Made by a program: the position numbers and the translations under genes. Of a DNA stretch of 64,000 nucleotides, positions 34,573 to 43,705 are shown piece after piece. Source of the stretch: Phaeodactylibacter xiamenensis. Its GTDB lineage: Bacteria; Bacteroidota; Bacteroidia; Chitinophagales; Saprospiraceae. Position 1 is the stretch's first letter; every line of letters begins with the position of its first letter. The notes below the pieces were generated by a model. That model was not told the origin of the DNA. It searched no databases and saw only the letters and a list, made by a program, of their open reading frames with translations. The stretch is taken from NCBI RefSeq assembly GCF_000759025.1, contig NZ_JPOS01000039.1:186001-250000 (forward strand), written 5' to 3'.

Positions 34573-35613
34573 TCAACTATTGGATTCCATTGAACTTGAA
34601 TCGGCTTTCAGAGAGGAACCCCGAACGATAAGCTTTGGGCTCAAGATGATTTTCTTGGAGACAAATTCATCAGGACATTCTACTTGTTCAAGAAAAGTGC
34701 TGGCGGCAATTTCGCCCATTTTCTTGCTTAGTTGGTCAACAGTAGTCAATCCAGGATCGACAAACGAAGTGAAGGTTTCATTCATGAAGCCAATTAATGC
34801 TACGTCTTCCGGAATCCGCTTCCCTTTTTCCTTTAGCACTTGCATGGCTCCTATGGCGGCATAGTCACTGGCTGCGAAAACGGCATCAGGAGGACTTTTC
34901 AACCGTAATAAGGTATTCATTCCTGCTCTGCCATCCTCAATTTTAACATTACTGTAGTGCAGCAAGGCCTCGTCAAAAGCAATCCTATGGTCTTGAAGCG
35001 CATCTTTATATCCACGAAAGCGCTGCTGATAGATGTCCAGCTTCTGTTGTCCGGCAAAGTGGGCGATTCGGCTGCACCCCTGTGCAATGAGGTGAGCTGT
35101 GGCTTCGTAGGCGCCCCGGTAGTCATCAATACGCACAATACTGGTATGATTTAGATCTGCGACGCGATCAAACAGGACTAATGGAATGCCATTATCTGTG
35201 AGTTTTCTAAAATGACTATAGTCTGAGGTCTCTCGGGAAATAGAAGCGATAACCCCATCTACCTGCGCTCTTAGCAAAGCCTCAATATTGGACCGCTCCA
35301 TTTTTTCCTGATCGTTAGACTGCGTGATCATTACGTTGTATTCAGATGCTGTAGCGACTTGCTCTATGCTGCGGATGACAGATGAGAAAAAGCTGCGGTC
35401 AGTAGTAGGCACCACTATTCCGAGCATATTGGTTTTTCCACTACGGAGTGCAGCCGCGATGCTATTCTGCCGGTAATTCAAGCGGGTCGCCACTTCCCGA
35501 ACGGCCTTTTTTGTACGGGCGCTTATGCGTGGGTGGTTACTCAGTGCCCGGGATACAGTGGATGGTGTGATGTTGAGCTCTGATGCTATATCGTAAATGG
35601 TTGTTTTGGACAT
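34573..35613 (-). CDS. LacI-family transcriptional regulator of the carbohydrate locus
   Basis: A 346-residue repressor. The N-terminal HTH and hinge are classical (T-I-Y-D-I-A-S-E-L-N-I-T-P-S-T-V-S-R-A-L), followed by a periplasmic-binding-protein-like sensor domain (about 60-340) with D-G-V-I-A-S-I-S and D-A-V-F-A-A-S-D-Y-A. The start at 35613 (M-S-K-T-T-I-Y) is preferred over the longer frame because LacI HTH domains begin right there. Divergent from the TonB receptor gene; CAATCG-type operators flank both starts, supporting control of the glycan genes and of itself. Confidence 0.9.
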   Translation of the reverse strand: MSKTTIYDIASELNITPSTVSRALSNHPRISARTKKAVREVATRLNYRQNSIAAALRSGKTNMLGIVVPTTDRSFFSSVIRSIEQVATASEYNVMITQSNDQEKMERSNIEALLRAQVDGVIASISRETSDYSHFRKLTDNGIPLVLFDRVADLNHTSIVRIDDYRGAYEATAHLIAQGCSRIAHFAGQQKLDIYQQRFRGYKDALQDHRIAFDEALLHYSNVKIEDGRAGMNTLLRLKSPPDAVFAASDYAAIGAMQVLKEKGKRIPEDVALIGFMNETFTSFVDPGLTTVDQLSKKMGEIAASTFLEQVECPDEFVSKKIILSPKLIVRGSSLKADSSSMESNS

Positions 35614-35640
35614 GCAGTACAATATTATAGTAAAACGATT

Positions 35641-35650
35641 CAATCGGTTG
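35641..35650. promoter_or_regulatory. LacI operator candidate near the regulator's own start
   Basis: CAATCGGTTG, one mismatch from the palindrome CAATCGATTG seen at the TonB promoter, and followed by CATT in both. It lies 28 bases upstream of the lacI-type start. Confidence 0.5.
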
Positions 35651-35720
35651 CATTCTGTCGGAGTTGGTTTGGCGAATTTAGAATAAACTGTGCTGTTTTT
35701 TCAACAAATAGCAAATAAAA

Positions 35721-35767
35721 TTGAGTTATTTCAAGATATACCCTATATTTGATGCGCAATCGATTGC
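35721..35767 (+). promoter_or_regulatory. Promoter and LacI operator of the carbohydrate locus
   Basis: TTG (35721-35723), 20 bases, then TATATTTG (35744-35751) is an exact Bacteroidota promoter. The palindrome GCAATCGATTGC (35756-35767), a LacI-type operator with central CG, covers the expected start of transcription, so repressor binding would block initiation. The leader to the TonB ATG is about 80 bases. Confidence 0.78.
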
Positions 35768-35840
35768 ATTATTGTGCATGTTTTCTGAAATTTTAAATCC
35801 AGGAACTTCCACCTGATTAAGAAAGAAAAGCCCATTCTAT

Positions 35841-38675
35841 ATGTTCCAATCAAAGCGCTTGCACTTTATATGCTTTTTTCTTCTCGGAGCCTTACCTATG
35901 CTTTGTGGGCAGAACGCTCAGGTTGAGGCTGTTCTGACTGATTCACTGACCGGACAGCCGTTAGAATTTGCCAGTTGGCAACTGAAAGAGACGAGATTTA
36001 GTGGTACTACAGGCCTGGAAGGTACATTCCGTATACTTGATCTGCCCGCAGGTAAGTATACCCTGTTGCTTAACTACCTTGGCTATCGGCCCAAAAACTA
36101 TAATATCCAGGTACAGCCCGGTGAACAAAAATCATTGGAGCTCACAATGGTGCAAGAGGCATTTGAAATGGACGAAGTAGTGGTATCCGCCCAGCTCGAA
36201 GGGCAGCGTGCAGCTATACAGAAGCAAATTAATGCCAATTCTATTGTGAATATTGTTTCCAAAGACCGTATACAAGACATACCGGACCAAAATGCTGCGG
36301 AAACCGTGGGGCGTATCCCCGGCGTAAGCCTGCAGCGGGAAGGTGGTGAAGCCACCAAGGTGAGCATCCGCGGCTTATCGCCTCGGTATAACTCCATTAC
36401 GATCAACGGAGAGCGCATTCCGGCCACCGATGGCAACGACCGCTCCGTTGATCTCAGCATGGTCTCCACGGATGCACTGGACGGCATTGAGGTCTATAAA
36501 TCGATTACGCCCGATCAGGACGGGGATGCCGTAGGCGGCACGGTCAACTTTCTTATCAAGCGCGCCAAACGCGGGCTTAGGGGCAATTTTAGAGGCAGTA
36601 CCGGGTACAACCAACAGCAAGACGAGTTTGGACAGTATCGGGGCAACCTCAGTTTGAGCAACCGGTACTTTGACAATAAGCTGGGGGTAATTGTCACCGG
36701 AAATTATCAGCGCGCCAATCGAAGCTCAGATATATTGACCGGTAGTTATGTCACTATTGGTGAGGACACCACCGGTGCTGCCATTGTCAATGTGGAGGAT
36801 GTTAACCTGGCTGATAATATTGAAATTCGCAAGCGCTACGGTGGTAGCCTGACACTGGATTACGAGCTTGAACGGGGAGCTATCAGTATCTGCAGTTTTG
36901 TTGGTGTTTTAGATCAAGACCAGGACCGCTTTCGCACCCGCTATCGCCCGGAGGCTTCCCGAAAGGAATACGATTATCGCAGGCGAATTATCAATCAATT
37001 CACCTGGAATAATACTTTAACGGGTACCTATCAGCTGCCGCTTTGGAAGTCTGAACTCTCCTACGGTGCTTCCTATGCCTTGACAGAGCGCAATACCCCT
37101 ACGGATAATACAGCGCGTTTCCGGGAAACCGGTGCATTCACCGGGCAAGTGGATGAATCCAGTTTGGAATCAGTCGTAGCAGCAGCTAAAAATGATTTTG
37201 AACGGACGTTCTTTCAGCAGGATCGGCTGGATACCGAAGACATTTCCACACGAAAGTACACCGGTAATGTAGACTGGAAAATCCCTTTCCAGAATGGCAG
37301 TGATTCGTTCAGCGGCTTTCTTAAGATGGGGGCTAAGGTGAGGCTGCAATCTAGGAACCGGGAGAGTTTCCGGCTTTGGTCTGCCTTTGGTGCTATTGAT
37401 GAAATTGCCGAGACTTACCCTGAGCGGTTTCAATTGAATAGTGACGACCGGATAACCATAGCAGAATTTACAGGTACCCATGACGAAGGGGTGTTTTTGC
37501 AAAACCGGTTCCCCTTTGGGCTGGGGCCAACGTTGGATGCAGAAAAATTGCAGGCATTCACCAATACCTACAAAGATGAGTTTTACTCGGAAGATGAGCG
37601 GCAGCGCCTGCAAAACTACGATGCGGATGAAGACATCAGAGCCGCTTACCTAATGAGTAAACTGACCTTCTTTGAGCGGCTCACTATCATTCCAGGAGTA
37701 AGGGTAGAAAATACTCAAACCCGCTTTGAAGGCTTATTCGGTCGCTCTTTTGAGCTGGAAGGTCAGGTCCTCATTAGTTCTCAGGACACTGTTGGCCGGC
37801 AAAATTATACCGAGTTCCTGCCTATGGTGCAGGCTAAGTATCAAGTCAAGCCCTGGATGGATGTGCGCCTGGCGGCTACGCGTACTTTGGCGAGGCCAAA
37901 TTTCTTCGACCTGGTACCCTGGCAGCAGATTGATGACATCAACGGTATCGTGCAGCGCGGTAATGCGAATTTGGAACATACCACGGCCTGGAATTACGAT
38001 GCCTTCTTTTCTTTCTATAACAAGTATGGATTGTTCACGGTGGGTGGGTTTCACAAGCGCCTGCAAAATGTCGACTATACCAGGGTTACCCGAGACCTTG
38101 ACCCCGCCTCCACGACAACCGGATACCGCTTAATTACCCAAGAGAACCTGCCTGCTGAGGTAACGGTATTTGGAGCGGAGTTTGACTTACAGGCCAACTT
38201 GACTTTTTTGCCCAAACCATTCAACGGCATTGTACTGAGCGCGAATTATACCTTTATCAATTCCGAAACCTTATTCCCACAGCTGAAAGTGATCGATGGC
38301 GAGCCTCCGTTTTTCATACCAACTGTAGTGGATACTTTCCGGCAGGGTGTTTTGCCAGATCAGCCCGATAATGTGCTCAATCTTTCATTAGGGTATGAGG
38401 TGGGCGGCTTTTCTGCCCGGGTTTCTGTAGTCCGGCAAGGCACAACGCTACAGTTTGTAGGAGACCGGGTTGAGCTTGACGGCTTCTTCCGTGCGTTTAG
38501 CCGCTGGGATTTGGCCGTTAAGCAAAAGCTAAAGAACGGCATTAGCCTCTTCCTGAACTTCAACAATATTACCAATACACCGGAATTTGTCTTTCTGGCA
38601 GCAGACCAAAGATTCCCAATTGAGGAAGAATACTTCGGCTGGACGGCTGACCTGGGGATGAGTTATAAATTTTAG
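35841..38675 (+). CDS. TonB-dependent receptor of the Xanthomonas/Caulobacter type with carboxypeptidase-like domain
   Basis: A 944-residue outer membrane transporter, presumably for oligosaccharides. After the signal peptide (about 1-24, C-G-Q-N) comes a carboxypeptidase-like domain (25-110). The plug (about 130-240) has the pattern V-G-R-I-P-G-V-S-L-Q-R-E-G-G-E and G-D-A-V-G-G-T-V-N-F, typical of the TonB-Xanth-Caul subfamily rather than SusC. The barrel ends in Y-K-F. There is no SusD, and the pairing of this receptor class with a LacI regulator recalls proteobacterial carbohydrate utilisation loci. First gene of the operon, behind a consensus promoter with a LacI operator. Confidence 0.9.
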   Translation: MFQSKRLHFICFFLLGALPMLCGQNAQVEAVLTDSLTGQPLEFASWQLKETRFSGTTGLEGTFRILDLPAGKYTLLLNYLGYRPKNYNIQVQPGEQKSLELTMVQEAFEMDEVVVSAQLEGQRAAIQKQINANSIVNIVSKDRIQDIPDQNAAETVGRIPGVSLQREGGEATKVSIRGLSPRYNSITINGERIPATDGNDRSVDLSMVSTDALDGIEVYKSITPDQDGDAVGGTVNFLIKRAKRGLRGNFRGSTGYNQQQDEFGQYRGNLSLSNRYFDNKLGVIVTGNYQRANRSSDILTGSYVTIGEDTTGAAIVNVEDVNLADNIEIRKRYGGSLTLDYELERGAISICSFVGVLDQDQDRFRTRYRPEASRKEYDYRRRIINQFTWNNTLTGTYQLPLWKSELSYGASYALTERNTPTDNTARFRETGAFTGQVDESSLESVVAAAKNDFERTFFQQDRLDTEDISTRKYTGNVDWKIPFQNGSDSFSGFLKMGAKVRLQSRNRESFRLWSAFGAIDEIAETYPERFQLNSDDRITIAEFTGTHDEGVFLQNRFPFGLGPTLDAEKLQAFTNTYKDEFYSEDERQRLQNYDADEDIRAAYLMSKLTFFERLTIIPGVRVENTQTRFEGLFGRSFELEGQVLISSQDTVGRQNYTEFLPMVQAKYQVKPWMDVRLAATRTLARPNFFDLVPWQQIDDINGIVQRGNANLEHTTAWNYDAFFSFYNKYGLFTVGGFHKRLQNVDYTRVTRDLDPASTTTGYRLITQENLPAEVTVFGAEFDLQANLTFLPKPFNGIVLSANYTFINSETLFPQLKVIDGEPPFFIPTVVDTFRQGVLPDQPDNVLNLSLGYEVGGFSARVSVVRQGTTLQFVGDRVELDGFFRAFSRWDLAVKQKLKNGISLFLNFNNITNTPEFVFLAADQRFPIEEEYFGWTADLGMSYKF

Positions 38676-38767
38676 CCTTATCCATGCTGGACTGGGGTGC
38701 ATGCGATAACAGCTCCTTTTAAAAAGCATACAATGATCTGATTCCTTTTTTGAAAAACATTTTAACT

Positions 38768-40282
38768 ATGAAAAATTTCAACATTACTATTTTTATTACC
38801 GCACTGTTATGCATGCTTGTCAGCATGACTTACGCGCAGACGATCATACAGGTAGCGCCTGGACTGGGTACGCTTAACGAAGCCATTGACAGCTACATCG
38901 CTGATAATGGCGCTACCAGTATGGATGTTATCTTTGAGTTGGAAGATGGAGGGTTCTATATCCTTACTTCCACGATTGAAAACGAAGATCCACTGCGTAT
39001 TGAAGCGGAGGCTGATGCCGCTGTCAGGCCCGTAATCAGGCCTAATGTGCCAGGAGGAGGAGACCCTTTCCGTGCTTTCCGTGCACGCAATGACATTACC
39101 TTACGAGGGCTATTCATTACCAACAAGGACGCTATTGGCGGAGCCGACTCCCAAATTTTGCGGGTCAGTGAGGATGGTGCGCGTGTCGTCATTGACAATT
39201 GCCATCTCGACTTTGCTCCTCAGTCTGCCATCAGACTAGACAACACCGATAACAAACTTTACATCACCAATAGTATCATCAGTAATATTGTTAACCTCTC
39301 TAACCCTGGCAACGGCCGTGGCATTGATGACCGGGGCAACGATATTGATACGATCTGGGTGGAAAATACGACTTTCTACAACCTCTCAGCACGTATGCTG
39401 CGCGATGACGGAGGTGTGGTGAATTATGCCAAATTTAACCACGTTACAGGTGTCAACCTGGGAGACCGCACCGTCGATTTGGGGGAGTTTGTGGAGGCTG
39501 AGATCACCAATAACCTGTTTGTCAACTCTGGCTTCCTTGGGTTCAACGAACCAGGAGCCAGTTCGCTGCAGGTAGATTCTTCAGATTTGGTTCAAAGCGC
39601 TCTGATCTCCAATATTAATTTCTACGTTGATCCTGCCCTGCAGACCCTGTATGACCAACTCAATGTGGATGCAGAACCGGGAGATAGTGTTTATGTAAGA
39701 AATGGCCTCAATGCGGATGCGACAGCTATTGCTGCTTCCGGTGGTACACTGGAAACCATCACGGACCTGGCGGTGACTTTCAACAATGGTCCCGCTACCC
39801 CTCTGGACTATGTCGAATCCTTCTACGAAGACCCAGACAATGCTTTGCCCCTGGATGACGGCAACGGCGGCGTAGATCCGGATAACGCCGGCCAGCTGCC
39901 CTTTGACTTCGGTTACTCCACAGATTCGGAGTTGTTTGAGGCCGGCAACGACGGTTTGCCCTTAGGCGACCTGAACTGGCATGACCTGACTTCTTCTACC
40001 TTTGACCCAGCTATAGCCAAAGAGGTGCAACTAACTGTCTTCCCCAATCCGGTGCAGGAGCGAATGACCTTCCAATTTGAGCTGCCGGAAGCACAGCCTG
40101 TGCGCCTGGTCATCTTCAATCAGTTGGGCCAGCCTGCGGCGGTAGTGCTTGACAACCAACTGGGAGCTGGTGAGCATCAATTACAATACAACGCTGAGCT
40201 CCTGCCAACGGGTACTTACTTCTATCGGTTAGAGCTGGGTGACCGTTTCGCCAGCGGCCGTTTCATCCGTGCTTCAAAATAA
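38768..40282 (+). CDS. Exported parallel beta-helix protein with T9SS sorting domain (pectate-lyase-like)
   Basis: A 504-residue secreted protein. A signal peptide (to about residue 24, T-Y-A-Q) precedes a right-handed beta-helix region (about 60-290; repeated N-D-I-T-L-R-G-L, V-V-I-D-N-C-H-L, L-Y-I-T-N-S-I-I patterns) as in pectate lyases and chondroitinase B-like enzymes. The C terminus (about 425-504) is a type IX secretion sorting domain (V-F-P-N-P-V; L-P-T-G-T-Y-F-Y-R-L). Start at 38768 because the earlier in-frame start is a TTG. It probably binds or cleaves polymer outside the cell; catalytic residues could not be assigned. Confidence 0.78.
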   Translation: MKNFNITIFITALLCMLVSMTYAQTIIQVAPGLGTLNEAIDSYIADNGATSMDVIFELEDGGFYILTSTIENEDPLRIEAEADAAVRPVIRPNVPGGGDPFRAFRARNDITLRGLFITNKDAIGGADSQILRVSEDGARVVIDNCHLDFAPQSAIRLDNTDNKLYITNSIISNIVNLSNPGNGRGIDDRGNDIDTIWVENTTFYNLSARMLRDDGGVVNYAKFNHVTGVNLGDRTVDLGEFVEAEITNNLFVNSGFLGFNEPGASSLQVDSSDLVQSALISNINFYVDPALQTLYDQLNVDAEPGDSVYVRNGLNADATAIAASGGTLETITDLAVTFNNGPATPLDYVESFYEDPDNALPLDDGNGGVDPDNAGQLPFDFGYSTDSELFEAGNDGLPLGDLNWHDLTSSTFDPAIAKEVQLTVFPNPVQERMTFQFELPEAQPVRLVIFNQLGQPAAVVLDNQLGAGEHQLQYNAELLPTGTYFYRLELGDRFASGRFIRASK

Positions 40283-40289
40283 ACTCTTT

Positions 40290-40330
40290 CCGTACGGCCT
40301 CAGCACTTGTGGCTATAAGAGGCCGTACGG
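40290..40330 (+). repeat. Inverted repeat / hairpin between the T9SS protein and GH2 genes
   Basis: CCGTACGGCCT (40290-40300) and AGGCCGTACGG (40320-40330) are perfectly complementary over 11 bp with a 19-base loop. There is no T run after it, so it is more likely an mRNA-processing or stabilising hairpin, or a partial attenuator, than a full terminator. The genes on both sides share a pathway. Confidence 0.6.
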
Positions 40331-40359
40331 CATTACTTAACAGATTGCCAATTTGGGGT

Positions 40360-42246
40360 ATGTCAAACCTGAATAATAATCTTATTTACCGCTTCGGGAC
40401 AGTGGCTTTACTTTGGGCGATTAGCTTCATGGCCTATGGGCAAAAGCCCGCACCGCTGCTACAGAATGCTTACCATCGCCCCTCGGTAAGCCTAAACGGT
40501 CAGTGGCACTACATCGTTGACCCTTACGAAACAGGCTACCGCAACCACCGGCGCTGGGAGCCCTTCGATGAGTTTGTGAATACCAAAGCTTCGGCGGCGC
40601 CCTATTGGGCTAATGCCAAAAAAACGGCACCTTCCCAGCGCATCGAATATGATTTTGAGCGCTCACCAACCCTAGAGGTGCCGGGCGATTGGAACCATCA
40701 GCAGGATGAGCTGCTGTACTACGAAGGCACACTCTGGTACGAAAGGGACTTTTCAATTGAGCTACAGCCCGGGCAACGCTACTTCCTGTACTTCGGTGCT
40801 GTCAATTACCGGGCTGACGTTTACCTCAACGGGCAAAAAGCCGGCTATCACGAAGGGGGCTACTCGCCTTTCAATTTTGAGGTGACGGAGCTGCTCAAGA
40901 GCGGCTTAAACGAAATTGTGGTCAGAGTAGACAACCGCCGCTCGGCAGGCCGTGTGCCGGGGTTGACCACTGACTGGTGGAACTACGGCGGTATAACCCG
41001 GGAGGTCAAAATCATCCCTGTGCCAGACGTTTTTATTCAGGATTACATGCTGCAACTCGACCCGGAACAGCCGGCAATAGCCCGGGGTTACGTGCAACTC
41101 AATGAGGCAAAACCGGGGCAAACCGTAACTATCTCTATTCCCGAGGCCAAGCTTTCCCGAACCTTTACTACGGATACCGCCGGCCGGGCAGCTATAGTAC
41201 TGTCGGCAGAGGGCCTGAAGCGTTGGTACCCGGAGCGCCCAAAGCGGTACGAAGTGGTTTTGCAAAGTGGACGTGACACCCTGCTGGACCAGATTGGATT
41301 TCGCACCATTCAGGCTTCCGGGCAAGACCTGCTGCTCAATGGGCAACCGATTTTCCTGCGCGGCATCTCCTTGCACGAAGAGAACCCGATGCGAGGAGGG
41401 CGCGCTTACAGCCGGGAAGACATGGCGCTTTTATTTGGCTGGGCCAGGGAGCTCAACTGCAACATGCTGCGGCTGGCACACTACCCGCACAACGAGCACG
41501 CCGCCCGCCTGGCTGACGAGCTGGGCCTGCTCCTTTGGGAGGAAGTGCCCGTCTACTGGGGCATCAATTACACCAACCCGGAGACTTATGCACAGGCAGA
41601 GCAGCAAATGCAAAGCCTGGTACAACGGGACAAGAACCGCGCCAGCGTGATCATTTGGTCGGTGGCCAATGAAACGCCACGCGAAGACCCTGACCGGCTC
41701 AGTTTCCTGAAATCAATGGCCGGGGCAGTGCGTCAGCTCGATACCACCCGCCTGGTTTCTGCCGCCCTTGACCGTACGGAAGACAAGCAGGAAAAGCGGG
41801 TCACCGTCACGGATCCCTTTGCAGCCTATTCTGATATGGTCAGCGTCAATGAGTACATCGGCTGGTACGGCAGTACGCCCGAGCGTATCCCACAGATGCG
41901 CTGGGACCTGAGCAGCCACGACAAACCTTTCTTTATCAGTGAATTTGGTGCCGGTGCCCTTTACAATTATCGTGGCGCTCGTGAAGAAATCTGGACGGAA
42001 GACTACCAAGCCTGGATGTATGAAGAGACGCTGCAGATGCTCGACGAAATCCCTTCCCTGCGCGGCATGACGCCCTGGATATTGGTCGATTTCCGTTCCC
42101 CCCGCCGTAACCTGCCCAATATTCAGGACGGCTGGAACCGGAAGGGGCTGATTTCGGAAGGGGGATTTAAGAAGGAGGCCTTTTACATACTCCGGGATTA
42201 TTACGCCAAAAAAGCAGCGCAGTATCGCTATGATATCAAAAACTGA
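40360..42246 (+). CDS. Glycoside hydrolase family 2 enzyme (beta-glucuronidase/beta-galactosidase type)
   Basis: A 628-residue exported enzyme. Signal peptide (to about 29, A-Y-G-Q), jelly-roll sugar-binding domain (about 60-235; W-Y-E-R-D-F and A-D-V-Y-L-N-G), immunoglobulin-like domain (about 240-325) and TIM barrel (about 330-620). Acid/base Glu438 lies in W-S-V-A-N-E-T and the nucleophile Glu528 in I-S-E-F-G-A-G-A, which is the beta-glucuronidase-like form. It would remove terminal beta-linked glucuronate or galactose from oligosaccharides in the periplasm. Start at 40360 is the first ATG; the longer frame begins at a GTG inside the preceding hairpin loop. Ten bases precede the next gene. 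Confidence 0.87.
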   Translation: MSNLNNNLIYRFGTVALLWAISFMAYGQKPAPLLQNAYHRPSVSLNGQWHYIVDPYETGYRNHRRWEPFDEFVNTKASAAPYWANAKKTAPSQRIEYDFERSPTLEVPGDWNHQQDELLYYEGTLWYERDFSIELQPGQRYFLYFGAVNYRADVYLNGQKAGYHEGGYSPFNFEVTELLKSGLNEIVVRVDNRRSAGRVPGLTTDWWNYGGITREVKIIPVPDVFIQDYMLQLDPEQPAIARGYVQLNEAKPGQTVTISIPEAKLSRTFTTDTAGRAAIVLSAEGLKRWYPERPKRYEVVLQSGRDTLLDQIGFRTIQASGQDLLLNGQPIFLRGISLHEENPMRGGRAYSREDMALLFGWARELNCNMLRLAHYPHNEHAARLADELGLLLWEEVPVYWGINYTNPETYAQAEQQMQSLVQRDKNRASVIIWSVANETPREDPDRLSFLKSMAGAVRQLDTTRLVSAALDRTEDKQEKRVTVTDPFAAYSDMVSVNEYIGWYGSTPERIPQMRWDLSSHDKPFFISEFGAGALYNYRGAREEIWTEDYQAWMYEETLQMLDEIPSLRGMTPWILVDFRSPRRNLPNIQDGWNRKGLISEGGFKKEAFYILRDYYAKKAAQYRYDIKN

Positions 42247-42256
42247 CAACAGCAGC

Positions 42257-43705
42257 ATGAGCAGATACACCTGGCTCCTGCTTGCTCTATTAGTAGGCTG
42301 TAGCGCCCCTGCAAGCGATGAAAACGGCTTCAACCGGCAGGAAGCGGAAGCAAGAGCACAGGCCGCCTGGGAAGAATTGCCCGCCCGTCTGGCAAAAATC
42401 AAAGCACCGGTATTTCCGGAGGCAGCCTTTTCCATTCTCGACTTTGGTGCCCAAGCGGATACGACATTTGACAGCCGGCCGGCAATCGTGGCGGCTATAA
42501 ACGAGGCGGCTGAGGTCGGAGGCGGCCGGGTGGTAATTCCCAACGGCACTTTTCAGTGCAAAGGGCCGCTCCACCTGAAAAGCGGTGTGGCGCTGGAGCT
42601 TTCCCCAAATGCGGTGCTGCGGTTCAGCGACCGCCCTGAAGACTACCTGCCTGCAGTCAAAGTACGCTGGGAGGGCACTGTTTGCTGGAACTGGTCGCCG
42701 CTCATTTATGCCTATCAGCAGGAAAACATCGGCATCATTGGGGAGGGGCTGATTGAAGGGAATGGAAAACAGTGGTCTACGGATTGGCGGAAGCAGCAAA
42801 AACCGGACAAAAAGCGCCTGCGGCAAATGGGTAATGACGTTATTCCCGATGAAGAACGGGTATTCGCCAATGGCTTCCTGGACCTTGACGGGGACGGGGA
42901 AGACGATGGTTACGGAGACGGGCAGCCCCACTACCTCCGCCCAAGCCTGATCCTGTTTTACGATTGCGACAATATCCTGCTTGAGGGCTTCACCGCGCAG
43001 AATAGCCCGTTTTGGACCATCCACCTGCCTTTTTGCCAGAATGTCACTGTCCGGCAACTCAACATTTACGGCGAGGTGCTCAACGATGATGGTATTGACC
43101 CTGATAGCAGCGTGGATGTGCTGATCGAAGACTGTTACATCGAAACCCACGATGATGCGATCGCCATCAAGGCGGGGCGGGATCAGGATGCCTGGGAACG
43201 CGGCCCTTCCCGGAATATTATTATCAGGAATTGTGTGCTCAACTCCGGTGTCAATGCCTTCGCTGTAGGCTCCGAAATGTCGGGTGGGGTTGAGGAGGTC
43301 TTTATTGAAGATTGTCAGCTGAAAGCGGGCCAGCACGCCCTGAATTTTAAGACCAACCTGGACCGGGGCGGTGCCGTACAAAACGTATTCATTCGCCGTA
43401 TACAAGCGGACAGCCTGGAGAAGGCCCTCTTCATTTTCCGGATGGATTACCATGGCTACCGGGGCAATCAGTACCCAACTCGATTCAATGACTTTTACGT
43501 GAACGACCTGCAATGCAATTACGTGGGAGGTAACGCTCTGCAAATCGTTGGCGTAGAAGAGCAGCCCATCGAAAGAATCTGGCTAAAAGATATTCAAGTG
43601 GAAGAAGCTGGTCAGCCGGCGCGTATAGAGCAGGCGCGAGACATCGTTTATGAAAACATTCAAATCAACGAACAAAAATGGACCTACGACAGCTCTGCGG
43701 AATAA
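42257..43705 (+). CDS. Glycoside hydrolase family 28 lipoprotein, exo-polygalacturonase-like
   Basis: A 482-residue predicted lipoprotein (L-L-V-G-C, Cys near 15). GH28 parallel beta-helix with the catalytic aspartates in N-D-D-G-I-D and H-D-D-A-I-A-I-K, and the G-S-E-M-S-G-G-V motif found in exo-acting enzymes of the family where endo-enzymes have G-H-G. Expected to release galacturonate or a related uronate from oligosaccharide ends. The start at 42257 follows the GH2 stop by ten bases; the longer frame overlaps GH2. Its end overlaps the next GH28 gene by 28 bases. Confidence 0.87.
   Translation: MSRYTWLLLALLVGCSAPASDENGFNRQEAEARAQAAWEELPARLAKIKAPVFPEAAFSILDFGAQADTTFDSRPAIVAAINEAAEVGGGRVVIPNGTFQCKGPLHLKSGVALELSPNAVLRFSDRPEDYLPAVKVRWEGTVCWNWSPLIYAYQQENIGIIGEGLIEGNGKQWSTDWRKQQKPDKKRLRQMGNDVIPDEERVFANGFLDLDGDGEDDGYGDGQPHYLRPSLILFYDCDNILLEGFTAQNSPFWTIHLPFCQNVTVRQLNIYGEVLNDDGIDPDSSVDVLIEDCYIETHDDAIAIKAGRDQDAWERGPSRNIIIRNCVLNSGVNAFAVGSEMSGGVEEVFIEDCQLKAGQHALNFKTNLDRGGAVQNVFIRRIQADSLEKALFIFRMDYHGYRGNQYPTRFNDFYVNDLQCNYVGGNALQIVGVEEQPIERIWLKDIQVEEAGQPARIEQARDIVYENIQINEQKWTYDSSAE

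Noticed and set aside
34388-34864. Plus-strand frame of 158 codons
   Set aside because: It starts in the decayed barrel fragment and then runs antisense into the LacI gene after the lost stop codon; not a real gene.
42290-43543. Long minus-strand open frame (417 codons) across the first GH28 gene
   Set aside because: It lies wholly antisense to a clear GH28 enzyme, has no recognisable domain and is explained by codon bias of the coding strand.
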